DNA of 49,257 nucleotides. Origin: a virus. Every line of letters begins with the position of its first letter. Position 1 is the stretch's first letter. The DNA is taken from IMG/VR virus record IMGVR_UViG_3300006790_001506, positions 1 to 49,257 of that record, one strand, 5' to 3'. This document shows, piece after piece, positions 7,004 through 14,238 of this stretch. The notes beneath the pieces were generated by a model. That model saw only the letters and a list, made by a program, of their open reading frames with translations, had not been told where the DNA came from and ran no database searches. The position numbers and the translations under genes are program-made.

Positions 7004-7230
7004 GCAATATCGAAGAAACCGTGGTCACCGCCATCCGGGAAATCCGTGGCACGCACGTCCCTGAAAAGCTGACGCGCGAGACCAACCTCAAGGAGATGGC
7101 TGACAGCCTCGACATCATCGAAATCATCATGGAGGTCGAGGAAAAGCTTGGCGTCGACCTTTCCGACGCAGAGATCGAAGACCTGAAAACGGTCGGCGAT
7201 CTCGTGACCCTGGTCGAAGGAGCGAAGTAA
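7000..7230 (+). CDS. acpP-like: Phage-encoded acyl carrier protein (76 aa)
   Basis: Full-length ACP fold: an N-terminal helix, then NLKEMADSLDIIEIIMEVEEKLGV. The DSLD motif carries the Ser36 that receives phosphopantetheine. The ending is the usual TVGDLVTLV. Spacing of the four helices and length match bacterial ACPs. Known ACPs carry growing acyl chains or, in special roles, acyl groups for modification systems. No acyltransferase or holo-ACP synthase is encoded nearby, so the host enzymes must load it if it is active. It overlaps both neighbours by a few bases in the early operon. Confidence 0.85.
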   Translation: MSNIEETVVTAIREIRGTHVPEKLTRETNLKEMADSLDIIEIIMEVEEKLGVDLSDAEIEDLKTVGDLVTLVEGAK

Positions 7231-8231
7231 TGAAAACGCTCAAGATCGATGAAAAGTGGTCGGTGGAATACGATCCGGACAACAACGACCTGCCGGTCAA
7301 TGTGTTGCGCCACGGACAACCCTGTCGTCTCAGTGTGAACGACTGGAAGAACGACTCCTTTGCGCTTTTCCATGCGCTGCTGGACGCACGAAAGCCGATC
7401 GAGATGACCTCGGTAGTCTTTAACAAGGCGGATCTGTATTCCCCCGAACTGTCGCCCGAGCAGGGCCAGAAATTGCGCGATCAGATCAAGGAACACCTTG
7501 AAAAGGCGCACGATGAAGGTTTCTTCGATCTCGCGAAGAAACGCGAGATAAACCTCAAAGCCCTTCGCCCGATGTTCATCATCGAGTCGACTCCTACCCG
7601 CGACACCCTCAGTAACCTCAACTACGTCATCAAGCCCGACCTCGCCCAGATGGCGATCGATATCCATGCTGCCAACGTGGTGGCGGGTTGGTGGACCGAC
7701 ATCAATACCGGCGAGAGCGTTCTGCACACCCGCAATCGTCCTGAGATGTTGATGCTGGCGGTGAGCGAACTCGCAGAAGCGGCAGAGGGCGCTGCTGGTG
7801 CGATGGACGACAAGCTGCCGTATCTGCCGATGTATGATGTCGAACTGGCTGACTTTGCAATCCGGCAGTTCGACCAGATCGGCGCAGAGGTGTCGGCTGG
7901 TGCGAAGATGCCCGATTGGGAACGCCTCGTTCGCTTGGGCGAGTGCGCTGATCTGTTCATGCCGACCGAGCCTGAACTTAAAGCTGGGTCGCGCAGCGAT
8001 CGCCTCATGGAATTGGTCAAGATTATTGCACGCGCCATGGAGGATTACCGCAAGGGTCGCGTCGAGAAATACGTCAAGCAGATGGCGATCGGCATCCTCA
8101 CTGCCCTCCGGATAGCTGAGATTGAGCATATCAACCTGCTCGACGTGATGGCGCAGAAGCGTGCCTACAACGCCACCCGCCCCGACCACAAGATTGAAAA
8201 CCGGCTGCAGCCCGGTGGAAAGGCATTCTGA
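7230..8231 (+). CDS. MazG-type nucleotide pyrophosphohydrolase (333 aa)
   Basis: The C-terminal half carries the all-alpha NTP pyrophosphohydrolase signature: MLAVSELAEAAEG (E180, E183, E186), then YDVELADFAIRQFD (E205, D208), the paired metal-binding acidic residues. It ends in AQKRAYNATRPDHKIENR and GGKAF, typical of phage MazG-like enzymes. The first ~130 residues are an additional domain I cannot name. The likely role is to hydrolyse NTPs/dNTPs or lower (p)ppGpp-type signals during infection. It starts at the stop of the ACP gene (TAATG). Confidence 0.75.
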   Translation: MKTLKIDEKWSVEYDPDNNDLPVNVLRHGQPCRLSVNDWKNDSFALFHALLDARKPIEMTSVVFNKADLYSPELSPEQGQKLRDQIKEHLEKAHDEGFFDLAKKREINLKALRPMFIIESTPTRDTLSNLNYVIKPDLAQMAIDIHAANVVAGWWTDINTGESVLHTRNRPEMLMLAVSELAEAAEGAAGAMDDKLPYLPMYDVELADFAIRQFDQIGAEVSAGAKMPDWERLVRLGECADLFMPTEPELKAGSRSDRLMELVKIIARAMEDYRKGRVEKYVKQMAIGILTALRIAEIEHINLLDVMAQKRAYNATRPDHKIENRLQPGGKAF

Positions 8232-8791
8232 TGACCATGGATGTTCCCGGATACGAAGACCTCGCCGCCGTGCTGACCGCCGCCTTCGATCAGGCTGCCC
8301 GGGGTAAAGGCAAGGAGCGCCACGCCAACGGCCGCGCGTTCACCGATCAGCCGATCTTCGAGATCAACCGCATGCTGCCGAGCAAGATCGACGGCGCCGC
8401 TTACCAGGTCATCAAGAAGACCCAGGAGGCGTGTACCATGGCCGCCGCTGGCAAGCTGGAGGCGGCCAAGCACGAGCTGCTGGGGGCCATCGTCTACGCG
8501 GCTGCAACCTACCTGCTGATCGAAGAGAAGCGGGCGCAGGAGGCGGTGGAACAAGGGCACATGTACGTCTCAGCAGATCGTGCTTGGCCATCGCCGGCAA
8601 ACGGCGGCTTTGTGGGCGGTATCGATCACCCAATTCACCAATCAGGCGGTGTGGACAAAATGCTGCAACCGATGGTCAAGGTGTCGATGAAATACCTGCG
8701 GGAACTGGAAGAACGTCAGCGCCAGGTGTCTCATTATCGGGCGCAGCGTGATTTGCATAACGCCGGGCCTGTCGAGGATGACGGTGCGTAA
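8231..8791 (+). CDS. Conserved phage hypothetical protein (186 aa)
   Basis: It starts within the MazG stop (TGATG). It contains ERHANGRAFTDQPIFEINR followed by long helices (AAYQVIKKTQEACTMA, HELLGAIVYAAATYLLIEE) and a C-terminal charged helix. This pattern occurs in phage early regions beside MazG genes, but I know no function. It is probably soluble and alpha-helical. Confidence 0.6.
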   Translation: MTMDVPGYEDLAAVLTAAFDQAARGKGKERHANGRAFTDQPIFEINRMLPSKIDGAAYQVIKKTQEACTMAAAGKLEAAKHELLGAIVYAAATYLLIEEKRAQEAVEQGHMYVSADRAWPSPANGGFVGGIDHPIHQSGGVDKMLQPMVKVSMKYLRELEERQRQVSHYRAQRDLHNAGPVEDDGA

Positions 8792-9000
8792 TGGATGCCG
8801 CCAATCTGAAAATCGGCCGCCTGCAGAATGAACTGCTGGAGCTTCGGGAGCGCAACGGGAAATTGCGCTCCCAGAATGAAGAACTCACCCTCCGCTTGCT
8901 TCAATCGAACCGGCAGATCGAAGCCTTGAATCGCCAGGTCGAGGAATTCTGCAAGCAATCGGCCGCCATCGCCACCAGCTTCAAGGATCTCCTATCATGA
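8791..9000 (+). CDS. Coiled-coil microprotein with C-terminal SFKDLLS tail (69 aa)
   Basis: Almost the whole protein is a predicted coiled coil with heptad leucines (LKIGRLQNELLELRERNGKL, LRLLQSNRQIEALNRQVEEF). It ends SFKDLLS, one of the F-x-x-L-L tails seen on several proteins here. Starts and stops overlap both neighbours (TAATG, ATGA). It probably oligomerises; its partner is unknown. Confidence 0.6.
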   Translation: MDAANLKIGRLQNELLELRERNGKLRSQNEELTLRLLQSNRQIEALNRQVEEFCKQSAAIATSFKDLLS

Positions 9001-9161
9001 ATGAAATGACACCCGAGGAATTGACCGCTGACTATAAGGCGGCGAAAGGCCGTGAGTGCGATCCCTATTTCATTTCGGGGTGGTGGATCCTGCCTGCTGC
9101 GGCCATCGGCACTGGGATGCTCTACGGCCTGTATCGCGTTCTCAAGTGGATCTTCTTCTGA
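8997..9161 (+). CDS. Single-pass membrane microprotein (54 aa)
   Basis: ATGA overlap with the upstream stop. The first 25 residues are charged. They are followed by one hydrophobic segment (GWWILPAAAIGTGMLYGLYR) and a short basic/aromatic tail. The predicted topology is N-in or N-out single pass. No family was recognised. Confidence 0.55.
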   Translation: MNEMTPEELTADYKAAKGRECDPYFISGWWILPAAAIGTGMLYGLYRVLKWIFF

Positions 9162-9388
9162 TGGTCATTCTGACATTACATGGAAAAGTCCCGTGGAGCG
9201 TGATGCTTTATTGGGACGAAGGTCGGCTAGGTTACATTGGGATCTGCAGTTCATCTGAGACTGTGGCGCAAGCTCATGCAGATGCACGACAATGGCACCG
9301 CAATCACGCGCCAAAGGAAAAGGACATCTACCTCAAGCCGTCCTGCCGAATTACGGTGGGCTATAGAAACATCATAGATGGATCTTGA
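9161..9388 (+). CDS. Small hypothetical protein (75 aa)
   Basis: I place the start at 9161 (MVILTLHGKVPW), overlapping the upstream TGA (TGATG). A longer frame beginning at 9056 would overlap the membrane microprotein and is unlikely. The N-terminal part is beta-rich, followed by a helix with histidines (AQAHADARQWHRNHA). No family was recognised. Confidence 0.55.
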   Translation: MVILTLHGKVPWSVMLYWDEGRLGYIGICSSSETVAQAHADARQWHRNHAPKEKDIYLKPSCRITVGYRNIIDGS

Positions 9389-9609
9389 TCGTGAAACACA
9401 TCAGAAAATTTTACGCTTGGGCTTTCGATTTTGATCGCAATTTCTTTGTTACGTTCTTTGTCGGAATCACCACTGCCATCGCGGGTCTCTGCACACTCTT
9501 GTTCATGGTATTCCTCATTCTGATAGGACTTTGGATCGTGCCAGTTGGTTTGGTTTTCATCATCACGGGTTTGATCATTATCGAATACGCAAAGGAGCAG
9601 AAGGAATAA
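9385..9609 (+). CDS. Two-segment membrane protein (74 aa)
   Basis: It starts with TTG at 9385 (overlapping the upstream TGA) or GTG at 9391. Two strong hydrophobic stretches (FFVTFFVGITTAIAGLCTLL and LILIGLWIVPVGLVFIITGL) leave little else. It resembles small inner-membrane proteins of phage early operons, possibly superinfection-related, but this is only context. Confidence 0.5.
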   Translation: MIVKHIRKFYAWAFDFDRNFFVTFFVGITTAIAGLCTLLFMVFLILIGLWIVPVGLVFIITGLIIIEYAKEQKE

Positions 9610-9612
9610 ATC

Positions 9613-9972
9613 ATGAACCTGATCGAACGCATCAAACGCGACCGCCAAGAAGGAACCCGAGGTCAGTGGATCAAGGTGGACGCTTCTGAGGATGGATGGT
9701 CCTTGAACACTGATACCGACAATTCTCAGATCGCCATCGGTACGGACCTCGCCGGCCCCATTGCGATCTTCGCAGTTCCCGACGCCTTCACCATGGATGT
9801 CGAGCTGGATGCCAACGTGAACCGGGCTCTGAGCGTCGATAGCTATGAGACCGCGCTACTGGCCGCTGAGCGGATGGCTGAAGCCGCAGACTGGTTCGCG
9901 AAGAACTTTGCCGGGCCGCGGGGCGCTGAACTGGTCGAGACAATCGATGCCTTCCGGGAGACGCTGAAATGA
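9613..9972 (+). CDS. Hypothetical protein (119 aa)
   Basis: Begins MNLIERIKRDRQEGTRGQW. The centre is beta-rich (SQIAIGTDLAGPIAIFAVPD), followed by C-terminal helices (ALLAAERMAEAADWFAKNF). The pattern is typical of small phage early proteins. No known motif is visible. The stop overlaps the next start (ATGA). Confidence 0.55.
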   Translation: MNLIERIKRDRQEGTRGQWIKVDASEDGWSLNTDTDNSQIAIGTDLAGPIAIFAVPDAFTMDVELDANVNRALSVDSYETALLAAERMAEAADWFAKNFAGPRGAELVETIDAFRETLK

Positions 9973-10445
9973 CCGACCTTTCCATCCTGATGGCCGCCGC
10001 AGATCGCGTTGCTAAATGGTATGATCTGCATGGCATCGTTGCGTTCTGGCGCGCGGAGACGTGCGGGCTCACCATTTATGCAACTCAAGGTCCGCACAGC
10101 CAAACACAATCCATCGCATGGGCGACGATTGAAAGCGCGCGGCACCCCGACCGCATCCTTGAGAGATTGGAGGAAATGGCGCTCTCCCGCCTGCCCAAGC
10201 GCCCTCTGCCTCCAGTTCAGAGCACGGTGGACGAACTGGCGAAGCACGTCACCTCGTTTCAGATGGTCATGAAACCTGAGAACGAGCTGACACCGTGTAG
10301 CCTGCTGGAAAGTGACCACCCATGGCAGGCGAAGCCGCTGTTCGAGGCGGAATTCACCATCAAATGCCAACGGCCTGTACCTGACTGCATCCGCAATTTC
10401 GTAGAGGCTTTCCAGCGGCAGCAGGACAAAGGAACGAAAGCATGA
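9969..10445 (+). CDS. Hypothetical protein (158 aa)
   Basis: A soluble mixed alpha/beta protein. It opens with a helix (LSILMAAADRVAKWYDLHG), then a beta hairpin (IVAFWRAETCGLTIYAT) and a C-terminal helix (NFVEAFQRQQDKG). It is not recognised as a family. It overlaps both neighbouring frames by four bases. Confidence 0.55.
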   Translation: MTDLSILMAAADRVAKWYDLHGIVAFWRAETCGLTIYATQGPHSQTQSIAWATIESARHPDRILERLEEMALSRLPKRPLPPVQSTVDELAKHVTSFQMVMKPENELTPCSLLESDHPWQAKPLFEAEFTIKCQRPVPDCIRNFVEAFQRQQDKGTKA

Positions 10446-10834
10446 CCGACAACACCTCTTCCACCTGCCCACGGTGCGGTAAAGATGAACTCTGGGACTG
10501 TGGTTGTGAAAATCATCAGATGGTCAGATTTTATTCGGATCGCGTAGTTGACCTTGAAGCCGAGCGTGATCGACTGCAGATCGAGAAGAAAGACCTGATC
10601 GCAGCTGTCCAAGTCGGCGCCAATGCCCATAGCAAGATGGAAGACGATCTGATCCGCCTCCGCACCGCCGCGCAGGCTCTCCGTGACGACATGTTGGAGC
10701 GGTCGCGCGCTGGCATGGACGTGATCCACGGCGAGCAATACCAGGTCGTCAATGCCGGCTTCACGGTTTGGTGCAGCTTCTGCGAGGCGCTTGACGCCGT
10801 GACCCCGGCATCCTGCGAGGAACCGAAAGCATGA
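10442..10834 (+). CDS. Zinc-ribbon/coiled-coil hypothetical protein (130 aa)
   Basis: The N-terminus has CPRCGKDELWDCGC, a likely zinc knuckle. It is followed by a ~60-residue coiled coil (VVDLEAERDRLQIEKKDLI...) and a C-terminal aromatic/cysteine segment (FTVWCSFCEALD). It could bind nucleic acid or a protein partner. No family name was recalled. Confidence 0.55.
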   Translation: MTDNTSSTCPRCGKDELWDCGCENHQMVRFYSDRVVDLEAERDRLQIEKKDLIAAVQVGANAHSKMEDDLIRLRTAAQALRDDMLERSRAGMDVIHGEQYQVVNAGFTVWCSFCEALDAVTPASCEEPKA

Positions 10835-11019
10835 CCAATCCTGACACGAAGGCGGAGCTTCTGGATACCGTCTGGATCATGCACACCGCCAACAACTTTT
10901 ACCCGATCCAACCCAGCAACAAATGCAAGCCGGAGGATCATGCAGAGGCTAATCCTCACATTGTGAGGATTGAGGACGCCAACGGCAATACGATCTGGCG
11001 CAAAGGTGCAATCCAATGA
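10831..11019 (+). CDS. Small hypothetical protein (62 aa)
   Basis: ATGA overlaps at both ends. MTNPDTKAELLDTVWIMHT, then a beta-hairpin-like C-terminus (HIVRIEDANGNTIWRKG). No motif or family recognised. Confidence 0.5.
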   Translation: MTNPDTKAELLDTVWIMHTANNFYPIQPSNKCKPEDHAEANPHIVRIEDANGNTIWRKGAIQ

Positions 11020-12236
11020 CCACCACGGATCACACCCCCGAGCCGAAATTCACCTTCCGCGCTGAAATGGGGCATTGGTCCAGCGTTGTCGGAAACAGCG
11101 TCCACCTGATTGCGGAAGATGGGCGCATGATCGGCCAGATTGCGTTCCTGTGCCATTCTGAAGAACTGGGCGAGAAAGACCTGCAGACCAGCCTCGCAAC
11201 GACGATCTGCCGCGCGATCAATGCCGACGCCCCGGCCCCCGATCACCCCTCCTGCCAGTCCTGCGGTGCACCCGTTCAGCACGACACCTGGCTGCCCGAT
11301 GACCTTTTCGCCCAGGTCTCAGGCGACGGCGGCAACGGCATGTTCTGCCCGACCTGCCTCGTGGCGCGGTGCGTCGATGTCCTGGGGTGGCCGGCGGTGC
11401 GGCTGAGCAATTCCCATGCGACCGCTGACGCGGTGGCAGAGGCGGCGGCAATGCTTCCGAAATGTTGCATCTGCGCGCGCATCGTTGACCCCCGCGAGGC
11501 TGACGAAGGCGGCGATCCTCATGGCGCGCAGATCACATCCGGAGAATGGACGTGTTCAGAGACGTGCTGGGATGCTGCGGTGGAACGGGAAAGCGATGTG
11601 TCTAGCTTAGGTAAACCCGCCGCGCAGGAAGGCGGGCAAACCGAACCCGCGATCTGGGATGAACAAACTCTGAGAGAGTTCTGCGACCCAGATTTGACTG
11701 TAACCCTCACCATGGCCGCTAAGCGTATCATGGAAAACCTTATACTGCCGATCCTGCCTGAATCCAACTTGTGTTATCAATGGTTTCAAGGAAAGATTAT
11801 CGTTTTCTCTGGAACCTTGGAAAATACCACTCGCATCGAAGCCAAAACAATGGCGGAATCACTCGGTGCGAAAGTAAGCGGTAGCTTGAGTTCAAGGACC
11901 AATCTTCTTGTCGTCGGCCCTGGTGCGGGTAGTAAATTAACTATGGCGCGAAAATTGGGCATTCTTATCATCAATGAATCGCACTGGGATTCATTGGTAA
12001 AACTGGCAAAAAATCTCGCGGGATTTTGGATGATGAGCAACGATAAAATCCCTGAAATGCCAAAGCGTTTCATCGTCACCGAATGCGCCTTCATTGTGAT
12101 CGCGGGAATTGCAGCCATGGCGGAGTCGTGGGGTCTCTTTGCGGCAATGACACTTTGGATATTCGTCGCTCCGCTTTGGGTGATCGCCTTTTCATGCGCA
12201 GCCATGGTATTCAGTAAAAATGGTGAAACCAAATGA
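11016..12236 (+). CDS. BRCT domain fused to zinc fingers and a membrane tail (406 aa)
   Basis: Residues 80-119 (CQSC...CPTC...C) and 150-184 (CCIC...CSETC) look like two zinc-binding modules. Residues 259-330 are a BRCT domain of the DNA-ligase type: GKIIVFSGTLENTTR, then AKTMAESLGAKVSGSLS, RTNLLVVGPGAGSKLTMARK and LGILIINESHW. In NAD-dependent ligases and RFC this domain follows the same order and binds DNA ends. Residues 353-399 form two hydrophobic segments, so the protein may be membrane-tethered. No ligase catalytic domain is present. The coding DNA becomes noticeably more AT-rich from the BRCT onward, which suggests fusion of separately acquired pieces. Confidence 0.7.
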   Translation: MTTTDHTPEPKFTFRAEMGHWSSVVGNSVHLIAEDGRMIGQIAFLCHSEELGEKDLQTSLATTICRAINADAPAPDHPSCQSCGAPVQHDTWLPDDLFAQVSGDGGNGMFCPTCLVARCVDVLGWPAVRLSNSHATADAVAEAAAMLPKCCICARIVDPREADEGGDPHGAQITSGEWTCSETCWDAAVERESDVSSLGKPAAQEGGQTEPAIWDEQTLREFCDPDLTVTLTMAAKRIMENLILPILPESNLCYQWFQGKIIVFSGTLENTTRIEAKTMAESLGAKVSGSLSSRTNLLVVGPGAGSKLTMARKLGILIINESHWDSLVKLAKNLAGFWMMSNDKIPEMPKRFIVTECAFIVIAGIAAMAESWGLFAAMTLWIFVAPLWVIAFSCAAMVFSKNGETK

Positions 12237-12418
12237 CCGAAAATCAAATCCAAATCTGGAAAGAGACATTTGCAGTAGTTGTTTTTCTATCTATCTGCAC
12301 AATACCGCCGTTTCTGACACGCCTCAATACCCACCACACCCTGATGAAAGAGGCCTTCGAAAGAGGATTTGCCGTCCAATGCGTCGGCAAGACAGGTTAC
12401 CATTGGGAGTGCGACTGA
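12233..12418 (+). CDS. Single-pass membrane microprotein (61 aa)
   Basis: ATGA overlap with the BRCT gene. One hydrophobic helix (FAVVVFLSICTIPPFL) sits near the N-terminus, followed by a hydrophilic tail with two cysteines. AT-rich like the end of the preceding gene. No family recognised. Confidence 0.5.
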   Translation: MTENQIQIWKETFAVVVFLSICTIPPFLTRLNTHHTLMKEAFERGFAVQCVGKTGYHWECD

Positions 12419-12693
12419 TGACCACCCGCCCATTTCAGCAAGCAGCCCGCGCCTTCGTGATCTGGCGCCTCGGTAAATCCGTCGACTGGAAATGCACCTA
12501 TGCTGACATCGCCCGCGCCACCGGCATCAACTACGGCATGGTTCACAAGATCTGCAAACGGCGCGGATGGGTCTGCCAGTTCGAGGACGATTCAGAGACC
12601 CGGCTGCATCAAAGCGGCGAGGCCCTGAACTATGGCAAAGATGCTCTCACGTTCATGCAAGAGCGCCTTGACCGGGGCGCGAGTCACGTCTAA
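12418..12693 (+). CDS. Helix-turn-helix DNA-binding protein (91 aa)
   Basis: The start overlaps the upstream stop (TGATG at 12416-12420). A longer frame from 12220 would overlap two genes. The core is a helix-turn-helix: TYADIARATGINYGMVHKIC followed by KRRGW. A helical C-terminus may dimerise. It is the best candidate in the early operon for a transcriptional regulator. Its last codons coincide with a perfect TCACG-TCTAA-CGTGA palindrome (12684-12698), which hints at autoregulation or control of the gene after it. Confidence 0.65.
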   Translation: MTTRPFQQAARAFVIWRLGKSVDWKCTYADIARATGINYGMVHKICKRRGWVCQFEDDSETRLHQSGEALNYGKDALTFMQERLDRGASHV

Positions 12694-12698
12694 CGTGA
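12684..12698. promoter_or_regulatory. Perfect 15-bp palindrome TCACG-TCTAA-CGTGA
   Basis: The arms are exact inverse complements around a 5-bp spacer. The site overlaps the stop codon of the HTH gene and lies 22 bp upstream of the GapR-like start (12721), whose ribosome site is AAGGAG. It is one of the two exact members of the family in this window. Confidence 0.65.
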
Positions 12699-12720
12699 AT
12701 GTCAAAGTTAAGGAGTCATC

Positions 12721-12984
12721 ATGAGCGACATCGGTCACAACGGCGCACCAAGCGCTGCGACAGATGAGCTGAACCAGTTCATCGAGCAGATCGAGCAGAT
12801 GGAGTCCGAGGAACAGGACATCAAGGCTCGCAAGCGTGAGATCTACGCTGAGGCCAAGGCGCGCGGCTACGATGTCAAGGTGATGCGCAAGGTCATCCGA
12901 GATCGCAAGACTGACCCCGACACCTTGGCCGAATTCGAATCCGTTGAGCAACTGTACCGTGAGGCAGTGGGCCTCCTGGTCTGA
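12721..12984 (+). CDS. gapR-like: GapR/DUF2312-family nucleoid protein (87 aa)
   Basis: AAGGAG precedes the ATG. The pattern ELNQFIEQIEQMESEEQDI, then KREIYAEAKARGYDVKVMRK, then VIRDRKTD matches DUF2312, the family of Caulobacter GapR. GapR tetramers clamp overtwisted DNA and support replication and topoisomerase action. The usual final segment (short ALGM-like helix) is replaced by REAVGLLV, giving an LLV C-terminus like the next four proteins. A phage copy may organise phage DNA or compete with host GapR. Confidence 0.8.
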   Translation: MSDIGHNGAPSAATDELNQFIEQIEQMESEEQDIKARKREIYAEAKARGYDVKVMRKVIRDRKTDPDTLAEFESVEQLYREAVGLLV

Positions 12985-12992
12985 TCCACCTT

Positions 12993-13007
12993 TCACTTTT
13001 ATGGAGA
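12993..13007. promoter_or_regulatory. Degenerate palindromic 15-mer (TCACT-TTTAT-GGAGA)
   Basis: One mismatch in the right arm separates it from the consensus. It lies in the 30-bp gap between the GapR-like stop and the next start, and overlaps that gene's ribosome site (GGAGA). Confidence 0.3.
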
Positions 13008-13014
13008 CAATCAC

Positions 13015-13362
13015 ATGCAACTTTCTGCGCTGCGCGGCGGCATCCGCAAGACCAAGGGCGTCATCACCCTGCAGACCACACTGGCCGGACGGCCGGTCAC
13101 GCTGTCCCTGATGAAAGGGCCGCTGCTCGAAGTGCTCAAGGAGATCTTCCCCGAGGGCGAGAAGTATGAGACCGGCCTCAGCTTGAACATGGACACGGGT
13201 CTGCTGACCTATGACGTGCCGGCTGCAGATTCTGTGCCCTACAAGGACGAGAACGGCGCGCGGCAGGTGAGCCCCGCTGCTGAGGCGCCCAAGGTCCTGT
13301 TGCTCCTGGACGAGCCCGCTGCCCCCTCGCCCGCCCCTGCGACCTTCGACCTGCTGGTGTGA
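13015..13362 (+). CDS. Hypothetical protein with FDLLV C-terminus (115 aa)
   Basis: GGAGA lies 7 nt before the ATG. The first ~75 residues are beta-rich (KGVITLQTTLAGRPVTLSLM, TGLSLNMDTGLLTYDVP). A Pro/Ala-rich linker follows, and then the tail ATFDLLV. A folded body, flexible linker and short hydrophobic tip suggest the tip docks to a partner. Family unknown. Confidence 0.6.
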   Translation: MQLSALRGGIRKTKGVITLQTTLAGRPVTLSLMKGPLLEVLKEIFPEGEKYETGLSLNMDTGLLTYDVPAADSVPYKDENGARQVSPAAEAPKVLLLLDEPAAPSPAPATFDLLV

Positions 13363-13364
13363 GC

Positions 13365-13643
13365 ATGCTGACGCTCGCCCCATTGGCCTCGATCATTGCA
13401 GAGCACGAAATCACGTCGATCACGTTTGGCGTTGGGTCCAATGGGAAGGCGTTGGCGTCGATCTACTACAGCAGCCCGGGCGCGCTGTGCGAGTGCATCC
13501 CCGTCCACAAATGGGCGGCTACACTGGACGAAGCGTTTGAGGCCGCGCTGAAGGCTGCACCTGCCAAGGTGCGCGCTACCGACTTTGACGATCTGCCCGC
13601 GGAGGCGGCCCAGAAGCCCAGCTTCACCGATCTCCTGGTATGA
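13365..13643 (+). CDS. Hypothetical protein with SFTDLLV C-terminus (92 aa)
   Basis: I use ATG 13365; GTG 13359 overlaps the previous stop and is possible. A beta-rich start (SITFGVGSNGKALASIYY), then VHKWAATLDEAFEAALK, a charged linker and PSFTDLLV. The W-x-x-T-L-x-E-A segment recurs in the next protein (KWKPTLAEALTSCL), so the two look like diverged paralogues. Function unknown. Confidence 0.6.
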   Translation: MLTLAPLASIIAEHEITSITFGVGSNGKALASIYYSSPGALCECIPVHKWAATLDEAFEAALKAAPAKVRATDFDDLPAEAAQKPSFTDLLV

Positions 13644-13906
13644 ACCTCACAGTCGAGCAGATTGAAGATTTCCTGCTGACGCAGGGAATTGAAAAGCTGT
13701 CGATCTCGTCGCCGGTTTACACCATGCGCGATGAACCGACACGCGAGACAGAGCGCGGCATGTGGCAGGTGTCGATCAAATCCAACGAAATGCAGTTGGA
13801 ATGGAAGCGCGGAAAGTGGAAGCCCACCTTGGCAGAAGCCCTGACTTCCTGCCTGGGCGAAATCTCTGAACCTGAGAAAGCCAGTTTCACGGAGTTGCTG
13901 GTATGA
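13640..13906 (+). CDS. Hypothetical protein with SFTELLV C-terminus (88 aa)
   Basis: The start overlaps the upstream stop (GTATGA). N-terminal helix MNLTVEQIEDFLLTQGIEK, a beta-rich middle (MWQVSIKSNEMQLEWKRG), then KWKPTLAEALTSCLGEI and the tail ASFTELLV. Overall layout matches the preceding 92-aa protein. No known family. Confidence 0.6.
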   Translation: MNLTVEQIEDFLLTQGIEKLSISSPVYTMRDEPTRETERGMWQVSIKSNEMQLEWKRGKWKPTLAEALTSCLGEISEPEKASFTELLV

Positions 13907-14097
13907 AGCCGTCGCTGTTCGTTGTTCGATTGGTGGCGCCAAACACATGGATCTGTGAAGCGCGCAATGGCGCTTTCTTTTCCATTGGTGACATGCGCGA
14001 AAACACCATTTCAGCAATGGCATCCGCTGAACGCAAGTTTACGACTGAACACCAATACCCGGTGAAGACGACGAATTTCACGGCGCTTTTGGTGTGA
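13903..14097 (+). CDS. Hypothetical protein with NFTALLV C-terminus (64 aa)
   Basis: ATGA overlap with the upstream gene. Short beta-rich body (SLFVVRLVAPNTWICEARNG), a helix (NTISAMASAERKFTTEH) and the tail NFTALLV. It looks like a shortened relative of the two preceding proteins. No known family. Confidence 0.55.
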   Translation: MKPSLFVVRLVAPNTWICEARNGAFFSIGDMRENTISAMASAERKFTTEHQYPVKTTNFTALLV

Positions 14098-14099
14098 GC

Positions 14100-14237
14100 A
14101 TGGACACGGTGTCGCTCATCATTGACAGCTTTGCAGTTCTGATGACTTTCATCACCGCGATCTTGGTAATTCGTGCAATTGGCGAAGCCGGTGAAAAGCT
14201 CGCTGTCAAGTTGCGAAAGAAGTTCTGGGGAGAATGA
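14100..14237 (+). CDS. Single-pass membrane microprotein (45 aa)
   Basis: ATG at 14100, two bases after the upstream stop; GTG at 14094 is an alternative. One hydrophobic helix (VSLIIDSFAVLMTFITAILV) is followed by a basic amphipathic tail (KLAVKLRKKFWGE). The layout is typical of small inner-membrane regulators or holin-like peptides. No family assigned. Confidence 0.5.
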   Translation: MDTVSLIIDSFAVLMTFITAILVIRAIGEAGEKLAVKLRKKFWGE

Positions 14238-14238
14238 A

